A stretch of 19,339 bases of DNA. It comes from Burkholderiales bacterium. Its GTDB lineage: Bacteria; Pseudomonadota; Gammaproteobacteria; Burkholderiales; JACMKV01. The notes beneath the pieces were generated by a model, which did no database searches, was not told where the DNA came from, and saw only the letters and a program-made list of their open reading frames with translations. Below, piece after piece: positions 14,925 through 19,339 of this stretch (positions are counted from its first letter, which is position 1; the number at the start of each line of letters is the position of its first letter). The stretch is taken from NCBI GenBank assembly GCA_014379915.1, contig JACMKV010000075.1, positions 1-19,339 on the forward strand, read 5' to 3'. The position numbers and the translations under genes were made by a program.

Positions 14925-15533
14925 TTACGCCTGCCGCTCGCCGTGCACGATCTCGACCAGCTTGATCGCCTGCATTTCCATATCGATTACCAGCGAATCG
15001 ATCTTGCTGCGGAAATAGCGGTAGAAAAACATGCTCGGAATCGCGACGATCAAGCCGAATGCCGTGTTGTACAGCGCGATCGAGATGCCGTGCGCAAGCT
15101 GCGCCGGGCTGCTGCCGGTCGGCGCTTGCGAGCCGAAGATTTCGATCATGCCGATCTCGGTACCGAGCAGGCCGAGCAGCGGCCCCATCGAAGCGATGGT
15201 GCCGATCGCCGGCACGAAGCGTTCGAGATCATGCGCAGCGGCGCGCCCGGCTTCCTCGATCGATTCCTTCATCACTTCGCGCGTGCTCGAAACGTTCTTG
15301 AGGCCGGCCGCGAAGATGCGGCCGAGCGGTGAGTTGGCCGACAGCTTGGCCAGCATTTGCCTGTTGACGCCGCCCTGACGATATTCCTGGACTACGCGCG
15401 GCAGCAGTTCCTTGGGTGCAACCGCGCTTTTGCGCAGGTTGAACAAACAATAGATGATGAAGGTCACGGCGATGACGGAGGCGAGAAGAATCGGCCAGAT
15501 CGGCCAACCGGCTGCTTCAATGATGGCTAACAC
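14925..15533 (-). CDS. exbB: ExbB/TolQ-family proton channel protein
   Basis: This 202-residue protein has three membrane segments. The first is near the N-terminus (PIWPILLASVIAVTFIIYCLFNL). Two more lie in the conserved MotA/TolQ/ExbB region, at VPAIGTIASMGPLLGLLGTEIGMIEIFG and AHGISIALYNTAFGLIVAIPSMFFYRYF. The family hallmarks A-x-x-x-P-L-L-G-L-L-G-T and the I-S-x-A-L-x-x-T-x-x-G-L block are present. It pairs with ExbD, 69 bases downstream, to harness the proton gradient for envelope energisation. The start is GTG (15531-15533) with GGAG about 12 bases upstream. The gene is divergent from xseA across a 429-base spacer and is probably first of the envelope operon running to kdsB. Confidence 0.95.
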   Translation of the reverse strand: MLAIIEAAGWPIWPILLASVIAVTFIIYCLFNLRKSAVAPKELLPRVVQEYRQGGVNRQMLAKLSANSPLGRIFAAGLKNVSSTREVMKESIEEAGRAAAHDLERFVPAIGTIASMGPLLGLLGTEIGMIEIFGSQAPTGSSPAQLAHGISIALYNTAFGLIVAIPSMFFYRYFRSKIDSLVIDMEMQAIKLVEIVHGERQA

Positions 15534-15962
15534 TCGTCAAAAATCTCCGGTCGCGGGAAGGCGGACAACTGTAGCGCCAAGGCACGCTTTCAGCAAGATT
15601 TTTAGGAAAAGTGTCAACAAAGCCTTGACATTGGCTTGTCCACATTTTCTGTGGATAACTTTGTGCATAGCGTGTAAACGGAAAGCCCTAAGTAACGTGC
15701 CTGTAACATATTTTTCTTTGACGATTAAAGTTTAAACGAGGGAAATAACATCATAAACAATGAGTTACAAAAAACATATAAGTTTCATAATGGTTAGAAG
15801 CGCAACCGAAGTAGTTTTCTCCTAGCTGTGGAGAAGGGTGAGCTTACAGCGGGTTTTTCTGTCCGATCGATCGCAGGTCGTCGAGCTAAATTCGTGCGAA
15901 CAGTAACGGCGCGCGTTGCTCGCAGCGCTGCGCCAATTAGCGAACTGACGGCGATCTAAGCG
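15534..15962. other. Divergent exbB-xseA spacer with AT-rich core
   Basis: This 429-base gap holds no gene I can support. Its left part carries the DnaA-box cluster and a TTGACA hexamer at 15625-15630. The core from about 15690 to 15800 is far richer in A and T than the rest of the window (runs such as atatttttctttgac and acaaaaaacatataag). A small hairpin, ttctcc/ggagaa (15817-15835), follows. Promoters for both flanking genes must lie here, but no hexamer pair has good spacing. Confidence 0.6.
15636..15670. promoter_or_regulatory. DnaA-box-like cluster
   Basis: Three DnaA-box-like nonamers lie within 35 bases. ttgtccaca (15636-15644) differs from TTATCCACA at one position. tgtggataa (15650-15658) is its perfect reverse complement. 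tgtgcatag (15662-15670) is one base from the reverse of TTATGCACA. A fourth imperfect box, tgtggagaa, is at 15827-15835. DnaA protein could bind here to regulate exbB or xseA, or to mark an origin-like site. No protein-level evidence in the window supports an origin. Confidence 0.5.
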
Positions 15963-17318
15963 ATGCTGTTCCCCGAACTCGAGCTGCGCCCCCCTGTTAT
16001 CACCGTCAGCGAACTGAACCGCACTGCGCGTCATGCGCTCGAGCAGGCGTTACCGCTGATGTGGATCGTGGGCGAAATCTCCAACTGCATGCGCGCGGCT
16101 TCCGGCCACTGCTACTTCGCGCTGAAAGACGAAAGCGCGCAAGTACGCTGCGTGATGTTCCGGCAAAAAATGCAGTGGCTCAATTTCGAGCCGCAGAATG
16201 GCATGCAGGTCGAAGTCCGCGCCGTGCCGACCTTGTTCGAAGCGCGCGGCGAATTCCAGCTCAACATCGAAATCATACGGCGGTCGGGCCTGGGGGCGTT
16301 GTTCGAGAAGTTCGACCAGCTCAAACGCAAGCTCGCAGCGGAAGGAGTATTCGACGCCGCGCGCAAAAAACCCTTGCCGGTATTTCCGAAGGCCATCGGC
16401 ATCGTGACGTCGCGCGCTGCCGCTGCGCTGCACGATGTGCTGAGCGCGCTGGCCCGCCGGGCGCCGATGCTATCGGTCATCCTCTACCCGACCCTGGTGC
16501 AGGGCGAAGCCGCCCCGGCGCAGATTGCCGCTGCAATAAAAGCAGCCGACCGCCGCAGCGAATGCGATGTACTGATCGTCTGCCGCGGCGGCGGTAGCTT
16601 CGAAGACCTGTGGGCGTTCAACGACGAAACGGTTGCGCGCGCGATCGTCGATTGCCGGATTCCGGTGGTCAGCGGTGTCGGCCACGAAACCGACTTCACG
16701 ATTGCCGATTACGTCGCTGACGTGCGCGCACCCTCGCCAACCGCGGCCGCCGAGCTGTCGAGCCCGCATCGCGGCGAATTGTTGGCGAGGCTAAGCAAGC
16801 TGCACGGCTGTCTGGCTCGCGAAATGGCGCGCGCAATGTCCGCCAAGGCCCAGCAACTCGATTATTGCGCAAGGCGCCTTACGCATCCTGCGCGGTACGC
16901 GCAGAATCAACTCGCCCAGATACGTCATTTGTATAGTCGCCTGGGCGCCGCGAATGCGCGCGCCGTCGAATCGCGCCGCTGGCGGCTGCAGGAGCTGTCG
17001 CTGCGGCTTGGGGCGGGCACGCCAAACGTAGTGGATCACAAGAGGAGACTAGCCGAACTGGCGCGCGGCCTGCAGCGAGGGATCGGGCAATGTTTACAGC
17101 GGGCGGCGAATGCCATTGCTCACGCTCAGGTGCAGATCGCGCATCTGAATCCGCAGGCAGTTCTTGAGCGCGGTTTCAGCATCACCCAGGATAGCCGCGG
17201 CGCCATCATTCGCGACAGCGCCGAAATCGCGCCGCACGAGAAGCTCAGGATAACTTTTGCAACGGGCTGGGCGCAGACCGAAGTGATCGTACGGTCCGGG
17301 CGAGATGACGACGCCTGA
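15963..17318 (+). CDS. xseA: Exodeoxyribonuclease VII large subunit
   Basis: This 451-residue catalytic subunit, with XseB, degrades single-stranded DNA to short acid-soluble pieces in repair. The OB-fold lies at about 12-105 (ITVSELNRTARHALEQ, WIVGEISN, SGHCYFALKD). The nuclease domain follows with KAIGIVTSRAAAALHDVLSALARRAP (143-168), VCRGGGSFEDLWAFNDE (206-222) and VVSGVGHETDFTIADYVADVRAPSPTAAAEL (235-265). A coiled-coil stretch and the C-terminal LERGFSITQD-type block complete the protein. In the first nuclease motif the usual TSP is TSR (R151), a mild deviation. The ribosome site is weak. xseB is not adjacent. The gene converges on the SoxYZ-like gene with 107 bases between, where no terminator is obvious. 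Confidence 0.97.
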   Translation: MLFPELELRPPVITVSELNRTARHALEQALPLMWIVGEISNCMRAASGHCYFALKDESAQVRCVMFRQKMQWLNFEPQNGMQVEVRAVPTLFEARGEFQLNIEIIRRSGLGALFEKFDQLKRKLAAEGVFDAARKKPLPVFPKAIGIVTSRAAAALHDVLSALARRAPMLSVILYPTLVQGEAAPAQIAAAIKAADRRSECDVLIVCRGGGSFEDLWAFNDETVARAIVDCRIPVVSGVGHETDFTIADYVADVRAPSPTAAAELSSPHRGELLARLSKLHGCLAREMARAMSAKAQQLDYCARRLTHPARYAQNQLAQIRHLYSRLGAANARAVESRRWRLQELSLRLGAGTPNVVDHKRRLAELARGLQRGIGQCLQRAANAIAHAQVQIAHLNPQAVLERGFSITQDSRGAIIRDSAEIAPHEKLRITFATGWAQTEVIVRSGRDDDA

Positions 17319-17425
17319 CGCGTCTGCCGGCTAAAATCGCGGAGAGGCCTGAGCCCGGGCCAAGCGTTATGACCGGCGCCGTCGGCCTGGCAATTCGGTT
17401 GCCGCTACGCGATCAAGTCACTGTA

Positions 17426-18268
17426 TCAAGTTCCAGACGCTACCGCAGCTTCCGGCTTGATCGCGATCGAATTGGAAAATTTCAGATCGTTGGTATCGAC
17501 CACCGTCGCGGTCAATTCGCCCGGCTCGCGTGGCACGAAATAAAAGCGGAAGTTCGGGTTCTCGCTGATCGTGAAATCGACTTCAGCCGCCATCACTGGC
17601 TCGCCGGCGTAGGTGACTTCAATTTTGCGCACGAAGCGCGGCGGCACGAACAGCCGCGTCAGTTGATCCATGGCGAGACCGGAGTTGTTCGGATGGCTGA
17701 TCATCAACTGAGCGAGGTTCGGCTGGTTCAACTCGATTTCCTTGTCGAGCTTGAACTTCATCTTGCCGAGCCGCGCCATTGCCGCGGCCTGGTCCTTGCC
17801 TGCCGGCGCCGAGCAACCGCCGGACGCCTTGACGTAGCGCGTTGCCATATACAGCTTGCCGTCGTTCATTTCGGCGATTGCGCGCACATGACTGTACTCC
17901 TCGATTCGGACGCGGGTTTCGACGTCGGCGCGGCCCGATTTCGGCGTCATATGGAACACTGCGCCGATCGGCGACGGATTCTTGTCGATCACCAGATAAA
18001 TCTTTTTGATGTATTGGTCCGCTGTTTGCGGCATCTGCGTCTTAATCGAAATCGGCACCGTCGCCGCATCTTCGGCGCGCACCGGCGCGGAAAGCTCGAT
18101 CACCGACGCCGCGTCGCTGCTGATTGGGCGATCCTGGAACAGGTCGACCTTGAGCTTCTGCCAAATTTCGTTTTTGGCCGGATCGGGATCGCTGTCGGCG
18201 GCCAGCGCCGCGCTGGCGAACAGCACTGCAAATAAAGAGCACGCGAACGTGCGGAAAATTGTTTTCAT
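17426..18268 (-). CDS. Quinoprotein dehydrogenase-associated SoxYZ-like carrier protein (fused SoxY and SoxZ)
   Basis: This 280-residue protein has a signal peptide ending in ASAALA before ADSD, so it is periplasmic. The first half (about 30-155) is a SoxY-like domain ending in VKASGGCSAPAGKD, with C152 as the carrier cysteine of the GGC motif. The second half (about 170-275) is SoxZ-like (MISHPNNSGLAMDQLTRLFVPPRFVRKIEVTYAGEPVM...). In sulfur oxidation SoxY and SoxZ are separate proteins. Fused forms of this kind are found beside PQQ-dependent alcohol dehydrogenases and are thought to serve an electron or thiol relay, not thiosulfate oxidation. GAGGT precedes the ATG at good spacing. It follows the metallohydrolase gene by 69 bases, so the two probably form an operon. 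Confidence 0.9.
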   Translation of the reverse strand: MKTIFRTFACSLFAVLFASAALAADSDPDPAKNEIWQKLKVDLFQDRPISSDAASVIELSAPVRAEDAATVPISIKTQMPQTADQYIKKIYLVIDKNPSPIGAVFHMTPKSGRADVETRVRIEEYSHVRAIAEMNDGKLYMATRYVKASGGCSAPAGKDQAAAMARLGKMKFKLDKEIELNQPNLAQLMISHPNNSGLAMDQLTRLFVPPRFVRKIEVTYAGEPVMAAEVDFTISENPNFRFYFVPREPGELTATVVDTNDLKFSNSIAIKPEAAVASGT

Positions 18269-18337
18269 GGTGACCTCAGTGTGAGCCTGTGGGGGCGAGC
18301 CTTTTCCGCGGAGTCTCCCGTAGGATAATCTTAGGCA

Positions 18338-19309
18338 TTAGTCTTCCCATTCTAGTTCCGCGTAGGCTGCCGTAACGTTGCGTTTATGGAACAAGTCGAA
18401 TAACACCCAGTCGCTCCACTCGCCCGAATCTTTCCCGGCACCGACCGAATCCACGGCTTGCTGGATAGTTTTGCCGGCCTTGATGGCGGCGCGCGTTTCG
18501 TTCAACAACGTGTTTAGATAGCGCTGCTGCCTGGCAAGCGCGGTGTGCCAGTCGTGATCGATTTTGCCGTGTCCGGCGACGGCGCGTCGGGCCGGCAGTT
18601 CGCGTAATTGCTGCATCACCGCAAGCCAGCCTTTCAGGTTGCCGTCCAAAGTCGGAATGTGGTCGGCGAACAGCAGATCGCCGAGCCAGAGCGTGCCGGT
18701 TTTCTCGTCGTATACCGTCAGGTCGTTGTCGGTATGCGCAGTCGGCCAGGCGCGCAATTCGAGTATGCGCTCGCCGAGATCGAGTTCCAGTTCGCCGCCC
18801 GTCGCGCTCACGGTTTGTTCGGGAGCGACGATTCTGGTGCCGCTCGCCGCCGCACCGAGGTCGCGTTCGAGCGCATTCAGGTAGGTCGGGCCGCGCGCCG
18901 CCATCGCAGCCGCAAGCTTCTGGTGGCCGACGAAAGTGACGCTATCGTCGAACGCCGCATTGCCAAAAATATGGTCCTGATGGACGTGGCTGTTGATCAC
19001 ATAACAGATCGGCACGTCAGTCCGTTGCTTGACTGCGGCGCGTAAAGCCCGGCCGACCGCAATGCTGCCGCCGGTGTCGATGACGGCGACACATTTCTTG
19101 CCGACGATAAAACCGATGTTCGATATCGCGCCGAGATTCTGCCGCGAGATATCCTCGTTCACGCCGTAGCTGACATAAGCACCTTCGGCGATCTCGGTTA
19201 CCTTGAACGGTGGTGGCTGCGCCGCCGGTCGTGTCGTTGCGGAGGCGGCTGCGATTGCAGCTGCCAGCAGCGTGGAGATCGCGAGCGTTTGCAGCAATTG
19301 CGGTAACAT
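18338..19309 (-). CDS. Quinoprotein relay system zinc metallohydrolase (SoxH-like, MBL fold)
   Basis: This 323-residue metallo-beta-lactamase-fold protein begins with a hydrophobic export signal (ISTLLAAAIAAASA). Metal ligands are complete: SHVHQDH with H108, H110, D112 and H113, then H192 in AHTDND, D211 in LGDLLF, and H247 in AGHG. The NIGFIVGKKCVAVIDTGGS block (63-82) is the typical MBL start. The whole pattern resembles SoxH-related metallohydrolases that sit beside fused SoxYZ and PQQ-dependent dehydrogenases; substrate and exact role are unknown. It is followed by the SoxYZ-like gene. The last 30 bases of the window, upstream of its ATG, contain an in-frame TAG that may end the preceding gene, but too little is present to identify it. 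Confidence 0.88.
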   Translation of the reverse strand: MLPQLLQTLAISTLLAAAIAAASATTRPAAQPPPFKVTEIAEGAYVSYGVNEDISRQNLGAISNIGFIVGKKCVAVIDTGGSIAVGRALRAAVKQRTDVPICYVINSHVHQDHIFGNAAFDDSVTFVGHQKLAAAMAARGPTYLNALERDLGAAASGTRIVAPEQTVSATGGELELDLGERILELRAWPTAHTDNDLTVYDEKTGTLWLGDLLFADHIPTLDGNLKGWLAVMQQLRELPARRAVAGHGKIDHDWHTALARQQRYLNTLLNETRAAIKAGKTIQQAVDSVGAGKDSGEWSDWVLFDLFHKRNVTAAYAELEWED

Positions 19310-19339
19310 TGCGGCCTAAATGGTGAGGTCGGCCGTGGC

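Noticed and set aside
15625..15660. TTGACA at 15625-15630 as a sigma70 promoter for xseA
   Set aside because: No acceptable -10 hexamer lies 16-18 bases downstream, and the start codon is over 300 bases away, so I did not annotate it as a promoter.
17319..17425. Search for a terminator in the convergent xseA/SoxYZ spacer
   Set aside because: No stem followed by a T-run is visible on either strand, only short GC palindromes such as the cccggg at about 17354.
17369..18235. Long plus-strand ORF of 288 codons opposite the SoxYZ-like gene
   Set aside because: It is the antisense shadow of a clearly recognised gene in high-GC DNA; its composition is Arg/His-rich with no domain.

Overview
The window looks like a chromosomal segment of a GC-rich Betaproteobacterium, probably from an uncultured or environmental lineage. 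Three things point there: the exbB-exbD-lpxK-trm112-kdsB block divergent from xseA, a Bug/TctC-type tricarboxylate transporter, and a periplasmic quinoprotein-relay gene pair. This assignment rests on gene content and order, not on a phylogeny. Fourteen protein genes are intact; twelve are on the minus strand, and only the acyl-CoA ligase and xseA are on the plus strand. Two gene remnants were found. One is the frameshifted tail of an IS481-type transposase at the left edge. The other is a 26-codon relic of adenylate kinase (adk) between kdsB and pfp.

Layout from left to right. 1-200: transposase remnant and spacer. 201-1859: secreted TPR protein. 1970-5233: tctC-tctB-tctA transporter operon (read right to left), whose tctB-tctA spacer carries a heptanucleotide repeat and a palindromic repeat. 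5325-6899: acyl-CoA ligase resembling oxalate-CoA ligase, divergent from tctC. 6927-8015: acyltransferase-3 membrane protein. 8128-11638: pyrophosphate module, with a K+-independent membrane H+-pyrophosphatase (hppA) and a PPi-dependent phosphofructokinase (pfp) separated by a MITE-like element. 11639-12042: adk relic and a candidate promoter. 12043-15533: cell-envelope block of kdsB, trm112-like, lpxK, exbD and exbB. 15534-15962: AT-rich divergent spacer with DnaA-box-like sequences. 15963-17318: xseA. 17426-19309: fused SoxYZ-like carrier and a periplasmic zinc metallohydrolase of the quinoprotein relay type.

How the genes fit together. KdsB (CMP-Kdo synthesis) and LpxK (lipid A 4'-kinase) both serve lipopolysaccharide synthesis. 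ExbB/ExbD form a proton-driven inner-membrane energiser. HppA and Pfp both use pyrophosphate instead of ATP, one to pump protons and the other to phosphorylate fructose-6-phosphate reversibly. The tct operon and the divergent acyl-CoA ligase could form an uptake-and-activation route for a small carboxylic acid; this is inferred from position only. The SoxYZ-like and metallohydrolase pair usually accompanies PQQ-dependent alcohol dehydrogenases, so such a gene may lie just beyond the right edge.

I see no wholly new multi-gene system. The observations most worth a second look are the adk relic with a destroyed P-loop, the lpxK start region built from a dispersed repeat, the DnaA-box cluster upstream of xseA and exbB, and the repeat elements inside operons.
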